Of a DNA stretch of 64,000 nucleotides, positions 8,479-16,139 are shown piece by piece. Each line of letters starts with the position of its first letter. Positions within the stretch are counted from its first letter, which is position 1. The notes beneath the pieces are model-generated. The model was not told where the DNA came from, searched no databases, and saw only the letters and a program-made list of their open reading frames with translations. The position numbers were made by a program, and so were the translations under genes. Location: assembly GCF_014534655.1 (NCBI RefSeq), contig NZ_JACVVD010000004.1:1-64000 (forward strand). Direction: 5' to 3'. This DNA comes from Paenibacillus sedimenti. Lineage in GTDB: Bacteria > Bacillota > Bacilli > Paenibacillales > NBRC-103111.

Positions 8479-8818
8479 CAAATCAAATTTATTGAATACG
8501 ACGGTGAACGATAGTTTAGTTTGATATAGACACCGCGGCAGACGGTGATGACGGACAGCTGCCAGGTTTTCCATACAGGAGACATTGGTTGAAAACTCGG
8601 AGGAAATAATTTGAACCCTAAATGCTAACGAGGAGCGCTGTATATAAACGATAAAGGAGATCAGGGGATTGATACTAAGGGCAAGCGGATGGATAGGGAA
8701 GCAATAGAGCTGTACAGACATTTATTGATGATTTAGTTAAGCTACGCCAAGGTGTGCTGCCTCGCTGGATAATGGTGTAGAGAATAGCTTCATAAAAACA
8801 TTTTGTGGGGGGATTCAT
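8479..8818. other. Cargo DNA with gene remnants and degenerate repeats
   Basis: No intact gene is visible. The + strand at about 8643-8738 encodes a short open stretch (YINDKGDQGIDTKGKRMD followed by REAIELYRHLLMI and a stop) with no start codon or ribosome site at the right place, which reads like the tail of a lost gene. Copies of the cargo repeat family lie at 8507-8560 and 8624-8640. Confidence 0.5.
8507..8560 (+). repeat. Degenerate cargo repeat, copy A
   Basis: AACGATAGTTTAGTTTG followed by CACCGCGGCAG and a GACGG-rich tail resembles 9789-9870 (CTAACGAGGAACGCTAGTT, then CACCGCGACAG). Partial copies occur at 7996-8010, 8624-8640, 9249-9270, 10441-10460 and 15908-15937. The shared skeleton is CTAACG-N-CGATAG/CGCTAG followed by TTGAATGA and an ACCGCGGCAG-like core. 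Confidence 0.5.
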
Positions 8819-9220
8819 TTGTGGATATCGAATGAAGTACTTCGCGGGTTTCCACCTGATTTTAGAGTGAAGTATAGATTTTTTAAGCAAGAAGAAGGAG
8901 GTAGGAAAATACTTCCTCGACAAGGATATAGAAGTGATTTTGCTTTAGAAGGTGATTTTTTAAAGACAACGATTGAGCTGAGAGTCATTCACCCAGAGTT
9001 CGAAGATGAGAACGGAGAAATAATTATTAATGAGAACAGTCCAGTATTAGAAGTAGGCACTGCTAGGATGTGGGTTTTATTTCCGAAAGCACGAGAGGAA
9101 AGACATATTCATGACATTAAAGTAGGACTTAAAGGATATTTCATGGAAGGACCAAGACGTGTCGCTGAAGCCGAGATTATAGAAATTATCGGTTTATTCA
9201 CAAACCCTAGAACTGAGTAG
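8819..9220 (+). CDS. Stand-alone EF-Tu domain III-like beta-barrel protein
   Basis: The 133-residue protein contains EGGRKILPRQGYRSDF near residues 26-41 and ends with GLKGYFMEGPRRVAEAEIIEIIGL, which parallel the GGR..P...GYRPQF and GLRFAIREGGRTVGAG..I-type signatures of translation factor EF-Tu domain III. No GTPase domain is present. Function is unknown; a fold assignment to the translation-factor barrel is an inference from these two motifs. The TTG start at 8819 is 6 bases after a GGGGGGA ribosome site; no in-frame ATG lies near. Small proteins of this kind occur as orphan genes in Bacilli (recollection). It is cargo of the Tn7-like element. Confidence 0.55.
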   Translation: MWISNEVLRGFPPDFRVKYRFFKQEEGGRKILPRQGYRSDFALEGDFLKTTIELRVIHPEFEDENGEIIINENSPVLEVGTARMWVLFPKAREERHIHDIKVGLKGYFMEGPRRVAEAEIIEIIGLFTNPRTE

Positions 9221-9320
9221 AGATAGATTAATTGTTCCTCTATACGGTGAACGATAGCTAGGCCGTCTGTAAAAACATCTAAGGACCAATATGAAGTATT
9301 TGAGCAATGCATTAGTTGTG

Positions 9321-9439
9321 CTTTCATTTGGAGTTTGAGCATGGAAAATATGACCCTGATGAGCCTTGTGATGACCCAAGTTTTCCTTGGAACAGGATAC
9401 TAGGTGTAGCCAGAATAACTTGGGATGATGTATTTTAGC
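9321..9439 (+). pseudogene. C-terminal remnant of an unidentified gene
   Basis: The + strand here reads EHGKYDPDEPCDDPSFPWN followed by RILGVARITWDDVF and a stop, a protein-like tail without start codon or ribosome site; the upstream sequence in this frame is closed. A partial cargo repeat (9249-9270) lies just before it. The parent family was not recognised. Confidence 0.4.
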
Positions 9440-9500
9440 ATTACGAGATTTAAGCAGCCCTTGTTGTTTCTAATAAAATCTTTGAAAGGGGAGAGATTTT

Positions 9501-9758
9501 ATGGAGTTAAATTCAATTCAACAACTTATTACTAGAAGATATCCAAACTGGAATGTTTATTGGGAAATCTCCGGGAAATGTATTTGGGTAAGTATGAATG
9601 ATAAACATCGGAATTTTTTTGAAATACAAGTTACTGAAGATGAAGGCGTGGGAATAACTAGAAGACGTGAAGATGATCTTATTAATTTTTCAGGACATGA
9701 TGAGGCATTTAATACGTTAGAAGAAACCCTAGAATACTTAGATAAGAATATTATATAG
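9501..9758 (+). CDS. Small hypothetical protein (85 aa)
   Basis: The ATG at 9501 has AAAGGGGAGAG 6 bases upstream, a good ribosome site. The protein (MELNSIQQLITRRYPNW, then alternating beta-like segments with YWEISGKCIWVSM and FFEIQVTEDEGVGITRRRED) looks like a small alpha/beta domain with no known motif. It has no membrane segment. It lies alone in the cargo of the Tn7-like element and could be an immunity-like or antitoxin-like protein by size, but nothing shows this. Confidence 0.6.
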   Translation: MELNSIQQLITRRYPNWNVYWEISGKCIWVSMNDKHRNFFEIQVTEDEGVGITRRREDDLINFSGHDEAFNTLEETLEYLDKNII

Positions 9759-9788
9759 CCATTTACAAATATTCACTTACTTATTAAG

Positions 9789-9870
9789 CTAACGAGGAAC
9801 GCTAGTTGAATGAACACCGCGACAGCCGGCCAGACGACGGCTTCCGTTTCATTGAAGTAATGGGCATATT
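9789..9870 (+). repeat. Degenerate cargo repeat, copy B (fullest copy)
   Basis: This copy reads CTAACGAGGAACGCTAGTT, TGAATGAACACCGCGACAG, then a CGGCC/GACGACGGC arm and TTCATTGAAGTAATGGGC. It matches copy A at 8507-8560 over the CACCGCGRCAG core. The arms CGGC and GACGACGGC suggest a hairpin. It separates the 85-residue gene from the SF0329-like pseudogene. Confidence 0.5.
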
Positions 9871-9917
9871 AACTTAAGGAAAATCGGTAATTAAGTTGCC
9901 GAACGAGGTAAATTTAC

Positions 9918-10394
9918 TTGCAGTGGAGTAGACTACAAAAGCAGCTTCAGTCTAGAGTTTGTAATTCCTTGAAGGGGCGTATTTCCTACTACAGCACGCG
10001 ATACTGAGGGACACATGATCGTGAAGGAAAGGCATGGATTACTTGCGATAAAAAGATCATTATCGATTTTTGTACGACAAAAAGAGGCTATCTTTATCAC
10101 TCCCTTGCTGTGAAACTGAGAAGGCTGTGGAACGTCTCTAACTTTTCGGATCCAAGTCAAAAAGCAAATTATTACCGTGCATACCGTGTTGCCGACAAAG
10201 AGATGGTCCTGAAAGGTATTCATAGCCAGTACGATTTCTATAAAGCAGCCGAAGAATATTTACATTTGTCTATCGATGAAGCGTTGGCGTCGGAGAACCC
10301 TATCATAAGAGCACTTTCAGTAATCGATAAGAGGCTAGGAAAGCGAAGACTGAATATGATCCGAGATGATAACCTAATCGTAACGAAATGCTAA
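9918..10394 (+). pseudogene. SF0329-like small protein gene with an in-frame TGA
   Basis: A single frame runs from TTG at 9918 (GAGGT 8 bases upstream) to the stop after TKC at 10394, interrupted only by a TGA at 10005-10007, codon 30. It reads LQWSRLQKQLQSRVCNSLKG, then the TGA where an arginine codon (CGA) would fit, then HDREGKAWITCDKKIIIDFC and the long C-terminal part ending at LNMIRDDNLIVTKC. The layout resembles the SF0329 family of small proteins (from memory, tentative). One transition explains the stop. Translation could restart at the ATG-like GTG/ATG codons downstream (ATG-equivalent at 10110), but that would lack the N-terminal third. Confidence 0.6.
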
Positions 10395-10690
10395 AGTTAC
10401 GATTTGATGTAGAAACACGTTCAGATCCCGTTGATATGCTAAGCTAACGGGTACTTTACTTCAAAAATGTTATCAAATTGAAATATTATTTTCATGTGCT
10501 GTCTTAACGAATTAAGCCTATACTAAAAATCAAGACCCCCTTTAAAATATATGATTCAGACTCGCGGCCTATTGCTGTGAGTCTCTTTTTTTATTCTCCT
10601 AACGGGAGGATACTTGCAAGAACACATAGAATTGAAACATGTAATTTATGTATGAGAAGTGCTATTGAAATTTATTAAGTAGGTGGAAGT
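10395..10690. other. Intergenic stretch with a partial repeat and a terminator
   Basis: No gene is visible. It holds a partial cargo repeat at 10441-10460 (AAGCTAACGGGTACTTTACT), a hairpin terminator at 10558-10592 and a second TAACGGG motif near 10601. The end is the leader of the interrupted DUF6882 gene, with AGGTGGAAG at 10681-10689. Confidence 0.6.
10558..10592 (+). terminator. Rho-independent terminator
   Basis: AGACTCGC pairs with GTGAGTCT, enclosing GGCCTATTGCT, and is followed by CTTTTTTTATT. It points rightward and would end transcripts from the cargo before the DUF6882 gene. Confidence 0.75.
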
Positions 10691-10696
10691 ATGTGA

Positions 10697-10915
10697 TTAT
10701 TCGACTTTTTAAACAAACAGAAAATTTCTGAACCTGTAGTAAAAAAAGTAGATATGGATCTACAAGATGTAGAGAATTTTTCATCGTTGCAAGAATTATT
10801 TGAGCGATACAGTGGTGTTGCTCTTGAGAAACAACTAGCAATAAACGATTCAATCGGCAACCTTGATTGGACTGTTCATATGAGTGCAGGAACAGCGACA
10901 TTTGGTAAGCATTTC
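10697..10915 (+). pseudogene. DUF6882 family gene, 5' part (interrupted by the IS66 element)
   Basis: The open frame LFDFLNKQKISEPVVKK through WTVHMSAGTATFGKHF stops at the IS66 insertion at 10916. Removing the element and one copy of AGCATTTC joins it in frame to SFPIQMLGS at 15372, giving a continuous DUF6882-like protein. The start is also damaged: an ATG at 10691 with AGGTGG upstream is followed at once by TGA, as if one or two bases were gained, so the gene may have been dead before the insertion. DUF6882 proteins are of unknown function. Confidence 0.7.
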
Positions 10916-10979
10916 GTAAGCGTAAAACCGTACCCACCTGTTCATAAGAGTCGGCACCTGTCACAATGAATCCATCATA
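10916..10979 (+). repeat. IS66 element left inverted repeat (64 bp)
   Basis: It begins GTAAGCGTAAAACCGTACC and matches the reverse complement of 15300-15363 with two mismatches (by eye). The tnpA-frame ATG at 10966 lies inside it. IS66 terminal repeats are usually shorter, so the length is unusual. Confidence 0.92.
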
Positions 10980-10998
10980 TACGGAAGGGTGGATTCAA

Positions 10999-11307
10999 AT
11001 GGACGAAACCTTGCAAGCCATTTGGGCAAAGCGAATTGCAGCTTATCAAGAAAGTGGTCAAACCCTGAAAGCATGGTGTGCCGAACAGAACGTAACCTTG
11101 CATCAGCTCAAATATTGGTTATATAAAGCCCCTAAGACTCCAAATCGGAATACCTCCACGACCTTCCGCGCAGTGAACGTCATGCCTACCACTTCGGAAG
11201 ATAACCTTCTCTGGGTTCAAGTAGGGCCTGCCCGTATTGCCGTGCGCCCAGGATTTAAACCGGAGCTGCTCCGTGACATCGTCGCTGCACTGGGTACTGA
11301 ATGCTAA
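10999..11307 (+). CDS. tnpA: IS66-family accessory protein TnpA
   Basis: The 102-residue protein (from ATG 10999) has the helix-turn-helix layout AIWAKRIAAYQESGQTLKAW followed by CAEQNVTLHQLKYW, typical of IS66 TnpA. It is needed with TnpB and TnpC for transposition. The ribosome site GGAAGGGTGG is 6 bases before this ATG; an earlier in-frame ATG at 10966 lies within the inverted repeat and lacks such a site. It overlaps tnpB by 7 bases, so translation is coupled. Confidence 0.9.
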   Translation: MDETLQAIWAKRIAAYQESGQTLKAWCAEQNVTLHQLKYWLYKAPKTPNRNTSTTFRAVNVMPTTSEDNLLWVQVGPARIAVRPGFKPELLRDIVAALGTEC

Positions 11308-11654
11308 ACTTCTCGGGATCTTCACAGGTATATCTGGCTTGCGGGCCGACAGACATGCGTAAATCCATCGACGGTCTGGCTGCCCTCGTTCAGGAGCAGT
11401 TTGCTCTGAGCCCTTTCTCGACGGCTCTGTTTGTGTTCTGCAATCGTAAGCGAGACAAACTTAAAATCCTGCAATGGGACCATGCGGGCTTCTGGCTCTA
11501 CTACCGCCGACTGGAACGGGGAACGTTCCAATGGCCTGCAGGAAGCCTATCCCCTTTATGCTTGACGGAGCGAGAACTGCGCTGGCTCTTGGACGGCCTT
11601 TCCCTCTCTCAATGGCAAGCCCATCCATCTGCATCCCCTGAAGTGGCGATCTAA
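11301..11654 (+). CDS. tnpB: IS66-family accessory protein TnpB (IS66 Orf2)
   Basis: The 117-residue protein contains the family signature VYLACGPTDMRKSIDGLAAL near the N-terminus and LFVFCNRKRDKLKILQWD with GFWLYYRRLERGTFQWP, all characteristic of IS66 Orf2. Length is normal. It is intact and overlaps tnpA. Its exact biochemical role is not established, though it is required for IS66 transposition. Confidence 0.93.
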   Translation: MLNFSGSSQVYLACGPTDMRKSIDGLAALVQEQFALSPFSTALFVFCNRKRDKLKILQWDHAGFWLYYRRLERGTFQWPAGSLSPLCLTERELRWLLDGLSLSQWQAHPSASPEVAI

Positions 11655-11690
11655 ACAGGACATTCACGAGATTTGCCGAATATATACCCT

Positions 11691-13277
11691 ATGAAAACAA
11701 ACACGGAATCCATGACTTTGGAAGAACTCCAACAGCATAACGCCAAGTTGGAACAACAAAATCACCAGCAGGAACGGGAGCTTGCCGAATTGTCGGCCAA
11801 ACTCAAGTGGTACGAGGAGCAGTTTCGTCTGACTCAGCACAAGCGCTTCGGCGCATCTAGCGAGAAGACGAATCCGGATCAATTGGAACTGAACCTGTTC
11901 AATGAAGCAGAGGTACTGGCCACGCCCAAAGGGCACGAGCCCGAGATGGAGAAGATCACGTACGAACGCCGTAAATTGACCGGCAAACGTGAAGCCGACC
12001 TGTCGGACCTTCCGGTGGAAACGGTGACGTATCAGCTTGAAGAGGGCGAGCAGGTTTGCGCTTGCTGCGGCGGACCGCTGCATGAGATGAGTACCGAGAC
12101 GCGTAGTGAAATTGCGGTGGTGCCGCCACAGGTCAAGGTGGTTCGGCATGTGCGGAAGGTCTACGCCTGCCGTCACTGCGAACGCCATGAACTGCAAACG
12201 CCCATCGTCACGGCACCGATGCCAAAACCCGTCTATCCGGGTAGATTGGCATCCCCTTCGGCGATGGCGTATGTGATGTGTCAGAAATATGTAGACGGCT
12301 TGCCCTTATACCGGCAGGAGCAGCAATTTGCCCGTCTGGGCTATACCCTATCCCGGCAAACCATGGCAAACTGGATGGTCCAGGGGGCGGAGCAGCGGAT
12401 GCTGCCGGTAGTGGAGGAGATGAAGCGCCATTTGCGGAAACAAGATGTGCTACATGCGGACGAAACAACACTGCAGGTGCTAAGGGAACCGGGAAAGTCA
12501 GCGGAGTCGACGTCCTATCTGTGGTTGTACCGAACTGGACGAGATACCACACCGGTGGTCATCTACGACTACCAACGGACACGTGGGGGTGAACACCCGC
12601 GGGATTTCTTAGGCGGCTTTAGGGGTTATCTGCATGTAGATGGTTATGCGGGGTACCACAAAGTAAACGGGGTGACGCTGGTGGGCTGCTGGGCCCATGC
12701 TCGGCGCAAGTATGCTGAGGCACTGAAGGCCGCCCCCGAGGCCAAGGGCAATCCGGAAACCGTTGGGGCTCAAGGGCTGGCATATTGCAATCAGCTTTAT
12801 GACATTGAACGGGAGCTAAAGGATTCCACGCCGGAGGAACGGCAGAAGGCCCGAGAAGAGCAAAGTCGCCCGGTACTGGAAGCGTATCATGCGTGGCTGC
12901 GTCAGCAGAAGGCCCGAACGATGCCGAAAAGTCTCATCGGGCAGGCCATAGCGTACAGCCTGAACCAGTGGGACAAGCTGACGGCGTTCTTAACGGATGG
13001 ACGCTTGGAGATTGATAACAACCGCAGTGAACGGTCGATTAAGCCATTTGTAATTGGGCGTAAAAACTGGCTGTTTGCTAATACGCCCCGAGGGGCTAAG
13101 GCCAGCGCAGCAATCTACAGCGTGATCGAGACGGCAAAGGAAAACGGGCTCCATCCGTTCCGATATCTCATGTACCTGTTCGAGCAGTTGCCTCAGCTTC
13201 CGGATTTGCGGGAACCAAATGCGTTGGAGCTGTTCATGCCGTGGTCCTCATCACTGCCGGACACCTGCCGTTCGTGA
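11691..13277 (+). CDS. tnpC: IS66-family DDE transposase TnpC
   Basis: The 528-residue protein starts with a coiled-coil leucine-rich segment (LEELQQHNAKLEQQN), then the RFGASSEKT motif, a zinc finger (CACCGG and CRHC), and a DDE core: DVLHADETT, HVDGYAGYH and DNNRSERSIKPFVIGRKNW. The ending with the family C-terminal segment is complete. I chose the ATG at 11691; an in-frame TTG at 11673 has no better ribosome site. It appears intact, so with perfect ends the element may still be active. Confidence 0.92.
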   Translation: MKTNTESMTLEELQQHNAKLEQQNHQQERELAELSAKLKWYEEQFRLTQHKRFGASSEKTNPDQLELNLFNEAEVLATPKGHEPEMEKITYERRKLTGKREADLSDLPVETVTYQLEEGEQVCACCGGPLHEMSTETRSEIAVVPPQVKVVRHVRKVYACRHCERHELQTPIVTAPMPKPVYPGRLASPSAMAYVMCQKYVDGLPLYRQEQQFARLGYTLSRQTMANWMVQGAEQRMLPVVEEMKRHLRKQDVLHADETTLQVLREPGKSAESTSYLWLYRTGRDTTPVVIYDYQRTRGGEHPRDFLGGFRGYLHVDGYAGYHKVNGVTLVGCWAHARRKYAEALKAAPEAKGNPETVGAQGLAYCNQLYDIERELKDSTPEERQKAREEQSRPVLEAYHAWLRQQKARTMPKSLIGQAIAYSLNQWDKLTAFLTDGRLEIDNNRSERSIKPFVIGRKNWLFANTPRGAKASAAIYSVIETAKENGLHPFRYLMYLFEQLPQLPDLREPNALELFMPWSSSLPDTCRS

Positions 13278-13386
13278 TCTTTATCTATCTTACTCTGGCT
13301 CCCATCTGTTGCTAGTTGGGGCCTATTTGATATTTTGACCTTAGGAATGATTTTATCAAGTGATCGCTTGGTCAAGGAATACTTTT

Positions 13387-14235
13387 TTATAGACTGCCCG
13401 AACGAAACTCAGACAATAAATCTTCTAACCGTTCATCAGTTCCAGTGTTTTCAATTGGTGTGAATACCCTCATCACGAAGTCACCGCTTTCAGAAACTGT
13501 GAAATTATTGTAACGAAATGTCAACAGGCCTGCTTGAGGATGTTGGATCAATTTTTCCCCTTCCGAATTTCCGGAAACCTCATGTCTCCCCCACCACTCC
13601 CTGAACTCCTCACTCCTGGCATATAACATGTTAACTAATTCCTGATACCACGAATCATTCATGTATAAGGCATATCGGCTTCTGAAATGAGCTAACAGCA
13701 TGGTGGCAACGTTTTCCCAATTAACAATGCGAGCTTGCTTATCCTTCATCATGAACACGCGCCAAAGGATATTTCTCTCGATCTCTGTCGCTTGTTTAAA
13801 GTCCCCACATACCTTATTCGTCATTTGGTTCCATGCGGAAACGTTCCAGCGCTTATCGATGACATAGGCAGGGTAGGTCCCCATCCTGTCAAGAATCTGT
13901 TGAATGGCTGGAGAAATGGATTCATCCACTGTTTCGTGTGGAAGTACAGCATGGTTAGCCAACACGAGTAGATGATTGCGTTCGTCGTTGCTAAGTTGAA
14001 GGGTACGTACCAAGCTTTCCAGTACTTGTTCCGATACTTGAATATCCCGTCCCTGCTCCAGTGCGGTGTACCACGGTAAGGAAATGCCTGATAGACTTGC
14101 CACTTCTTCCCGCCTCAGACCAGGCGTACGACGACGTGAGGTCTCAACCGGTAATCCCGCCTCATGCGGAGATAGACGCGAGCGGCGGGTCCGGAGAAAA
14201 TCAGCTAGTTCTTTTCGTCTTCTTTCAGAATTCAT
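13387..14235 (-). CDS. XRE-family regulator with MmyB-like ligand-binding domain (IS66 passenger)
   Basis: The 282-residue protein has an N-terminal helix-turn-helix (residues 5-85) with PGLRREEVASLSGIS and WYTALEQGRDIQVSEQVLE, followed by a PAS-like ligand-binding domain with AYVIDKRWNVSAWNQ and the C-terminal LLTFRYNNFTV motif of MmyB-type regulators. Such proteins usually repress a divergent oxidoreductase or transporter gene. GGAGGTGAATCC precedes its ATG. It faces the SDR gene across 191 bases holding two palindromes. It lies within the IS66 inverted repeats and moves with them. Confidence 0.88.
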   Translation of the reverse strand: MNSERRRKELADFLRTRRSRLSPHEAGLPVETSRRRTPGLRREEVASLSGISLPWYTALEQGRDIQVSEQVLESLVRTLQLSNDERNHLLVLANHAVLPHETVDESISPAIQQILDRMGTYPAYVIDKRWNVSAWNQMTNKVCGDFKQATEIERNILWRVFMMKDKQARIVNWENVATMLLAHFRSRYALYMNDSWYQELVNMLYARSEEFREWWGRHEVSGNSEGEKLIQHPQAGLLTFRYNNFTVSESGDFVMRVFTPIENTGTDERLEDLLSEFRSGSL

Positions 14236-14257
14236 AACAAGGATTCACCTCCATATC

Positions 14258-14276
14258 CTGATATATTTTATATCAG
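14258..14276. promoter_or_regulatory. 19-bp palindrome, candidate operator
   Basis: CTGATATA-TTT-TATATCAG is a perfect inverted repeat 23 bases upstream of the MmyB-like regulator start, in the divergent intergenic region. It is a good candidate for the site bound by that regulator. Confidence 0.5.
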
Positions 14277-14309
14277 TATCCGTACGATTAGTATTCGGAA
14301 TAGTACTAC

Positions 14310-14333
14310 AAACACAGACCTATTTGTGTGTTT
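14310..14333. promoter_or_regulatory. Second inverted repeat in the divergent promoter region
   Basis: AAACACA and TGTGTGTTT form an inverted repeat around GACCTATT, about 95 bases upstream of the SDR start. It may be a further operator or overlap the SDR promoter; no clear -35/-10 pair was assigned. Confidence 0.35.
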
Positions 14334-14426
14334 ATTAACTGATTATAATCGACTTGTCGCCTGTAGTGAAGGAGGAGTCGGCAGTAATATTTTTTCAAAA
14401 CCGATCATGAAAACGAGGGAGATTCT

Positions 14427-15176
14427 ATGGTAAAAACAGAACAGAGCGAACGAAGCAGTACATTAAGAGGCAAACGCGTTGTCCTCCTTGGAGGAACGTC
14501 AGGATTTGGATTTGCAACAGCCGAAGCGGCTGCGCGGGAAGGGGCGTCCGTAGTCGTGGTCTCCAGTCGAAAAGAGAGAGTTGACAATGCGATCTCGCGT
14601 CTGCCCCAAGGTGCGGAAGGGCATGTGGTTGATCTATCGAATGAAGAGATGGTTCGTGCATTCTTCAGCCAAATTGGTGAATTTGATCATTTGGTTTTCA
14701 CGGCTGGCGAGTCCTTGCATATCGAAAATCTCAGCACAATTGACATGGAGACAGCACGTCGATTTTTTAACCTGCGTTACTGGGGGGCGTTTATGGCCGC
14801 TAAATACGGTAGCAAGAACCTCAGAGAGGGCGGGTCAATCATTTTAACTTCTGGCGTTGCCGGAGCTCGGCCGCAGAAGGGTTGGGCGGTCGCAGCCAGC
14901 ATATGCAGCGCTATTGAGGCATTGACCAGGGCATTGGCTGTCGAACTTAGCCCGCTTCGTGTCAACGCGATAAGCTTCGGGTTAATGCGTACCGAGATGT
15001 GGAACGACATGCCTGAGGAAAACCGAATCGATATGTATGAGACTTTTGGAAAAACCCTCCTGGTAGGCCGAGTAGGAGAACCAGAAGATGCGGCCGAGGC
15101 CTTTCTTTATTTAATGCGTGAGAAATTCTCCACCGGACAGACTATTGTCGTGGATGGCGGTTCTTCACTGGTATAA
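14427..15176 (+). CDS. Short-chain dehydrogenase/reductase lacking the YxxxK pair (IS66 passenger)
   Basis: The 249-residue protein has the NAD(P)-binding GGTSGFG motif (about residues 22-28), a DLSNEE acidic site, and the catalytic-serine segment IILTSGVAG. At the place of the usual YxxxK the sequence is AVAASICSAIEAL: the tyrosine position is alanine and the lysine position cysteine by direct alignment with the common SVYAATKAAVEAL pattern. The C-terminal GQTIVVDGGSSL is normal. Either it uses a different mechanism or it is a non-enzymatic homologue; divergent SDRs of this kind exist. The start has a GAGGGAGATT ribosome site. It is probably controlled by the divergent MmyB-like regulator. 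Confidence 0.87.
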   Translation: MVKTEQSERSSTLRGKRVVLLGGTSGFGFATAEAAAREGASVVVVSSRKERVDNAISRLPQGAEGHVVDLSNEEMVRAFFSQIGEFDHLVFTAGESLHIENLSTIDMETARRFFNLRYWGAFMAAKYGSKNLREGGSIILTSGVAGARPQKGWAVAASICSAIEALTRALAVELSPLRVNAISFGLMRTEMWNDMPEENRIDMYETFGKTLLVGRVGEPEDAAEAFLYLMREKFSTGQTIVVDGGSSLV

Positions 15177-15206
15177 CTAATTGACAAGGTGTGTGAATAT
15201 ATGAAT

Positions 15207-15254
15207 AAGGCATTAGCAGCCTCGGATGTGAGAGTCCCAGACTGCCGATGCCTT
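15207..15254 (+). terminator. Terminator of the SDR gene
   Basis: AAGGCATTAGCAG pairs with CTGCCGATGCCTT around a 22-base loop and is followed by TATTTAAT. An ATG at 15201 starts a short frame, but the sequence is better read as a terminator. Confidence 0.65.
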
Positions 15255-15299
15255 TATTTAATCTTGTTCTACTGGGTGAAATGATCAGTGTCAGTCCCG

Positions 15300-15363
15300 T
15301 ATGATGGATTCATTGTGACAGGTGCCGACTCCTATGAACAGGTAGGTACGGTTTTACGCTTAC
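15300..15363 (-). repeat. IS66 element right inverted repeat (64 bp)
   Basis: Its reverse complement begins GTAAGCGTAAAACCGTACC and matches the left repeat 10916-10979 with two mismatches. The copy AGCATTTC of the target duplication follows at 15364-15371. Confidence 0.92.
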
Positions 15364-15887
15364 AGCATTTCTCTTTCCCAATTCAAATGTTGGGTAGTGT
15401 TTCGCACCAATCAAACACTTGGTTATGGGCTTGGGCAAACTCTCAGGCACAGATTTCCTCAGATAGTTTGACACAGGCAATTCAGCTAAAAGCTTATGGT
15501 ATTAAGAACAACATTCCTGAACTGACAGAAGAAAAAATCTCTGCGACCAATAATGAAGGACATGTAATTGCAAGTATTGCTTCTGGAATGTTTAAAAACC
15601 GTTTTTATTATGCAGGTAACTATGGTGCAGGAACAGCTTTTTTTACTATTAATGTGACACAAGAAGATTTAATGGAACAACCCGAATCGGTATTGAAAGT
15701 ATTTCCACAACTGATTATGACTTTTGAACTCAACCACAGAAAAGCATTAAACTTTTATCTGAAAGACAAAGGCTTTAGAGTTTTTGAATCGAATGACAGT
15801 TTAACAGGCGTTTCTGCTAAGCTTACGGTTACAGCACATTTCGATGAACTGAATAGAATGACCAACCTAGAAGCAGCTCATAAATAA
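15364..15887 (+). pseudogene. DUF6882 family gene, 3' part
   Basis: After the duplicated AGCATTTC the frame reads SFPIQMLGSVSHQSNTWLWA and on to the stop at 15885-15887, with TWLWAWANSQAQ and IPELTEEK segments typical of DUF6882 proteins (recognition from memory). An ATG-less open frame also starts inside the IS right end at 15288, so a hybrid product could be made but would lack the N-terminal domain. About 172 residues remain intact. Confidence 0.72.
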
Positions 15888-15931
15888 AGTGTTGATCATT
15901 GAGAGACGGATAACGTTACTTGAATGACACA

Positions 15932-15986
15932 AGCGGCAGTCTTAGACTTTATTTTTTATAGTCTTGGTCCGCCGCTGTTTCTTTTT
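15932..15986 (+). terminator. Hairpin terminator after the DUF6882 gene
   Basis: AGCGGC pairs with GCCGCT and the inner AGTCTTAGACT region pairs with AGTCTTGG-side bases; CTTTTT follows. The upstream part (15908-15937) is also a partial copy of the cargo repeat. Confidence 0.5.
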
Positions 15987-16139
15987 ACTGATCAGTTTAA
16001 ACATCATTTTTCAAAAGATGACGATTTTTCAATTCAATGACCTCGTCAAATCAAGAAATTCAGTCTAATTCTATGTTTTCATCGAACAACATTTACAAAA
16101 AAATGAGCGAGTAGCTTGGCAAACTCAACCTTTTCAATA

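Larger units (their letters stand above)
10916..15363. mobile_element. IS66-family element with regulator/SDR passenger genes
   Basis: The element of 4448 bp is bounded by 64-bp inverted repeats (10916-10979 and 15300-15363) and by a perfect 8-bp direct duplication AGCATTTC (10908-10915 and 15364-15371), the target size usual for IS66. It carries tnpA, tnpB and tnpC on the left and, inside the same ends, a MmyB-like regulator and a divergent SDR gene. Both ends and the duplication being intact implies that the whole unit moved together recently. It is visibly more GC-rich than the cargo around it, so it came from elsewhere. IS66 elements with passenger genes are known. Confidence 0.93.

Noticed and set aside
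15288-15371. Gene start for a DUF6882 protein inside the IS66 right end
   Set aside because: The frame is open only because the inverted repeat lacks stops; the 8-bp duplication and in-frame join with 10915 show an interrupted gene.
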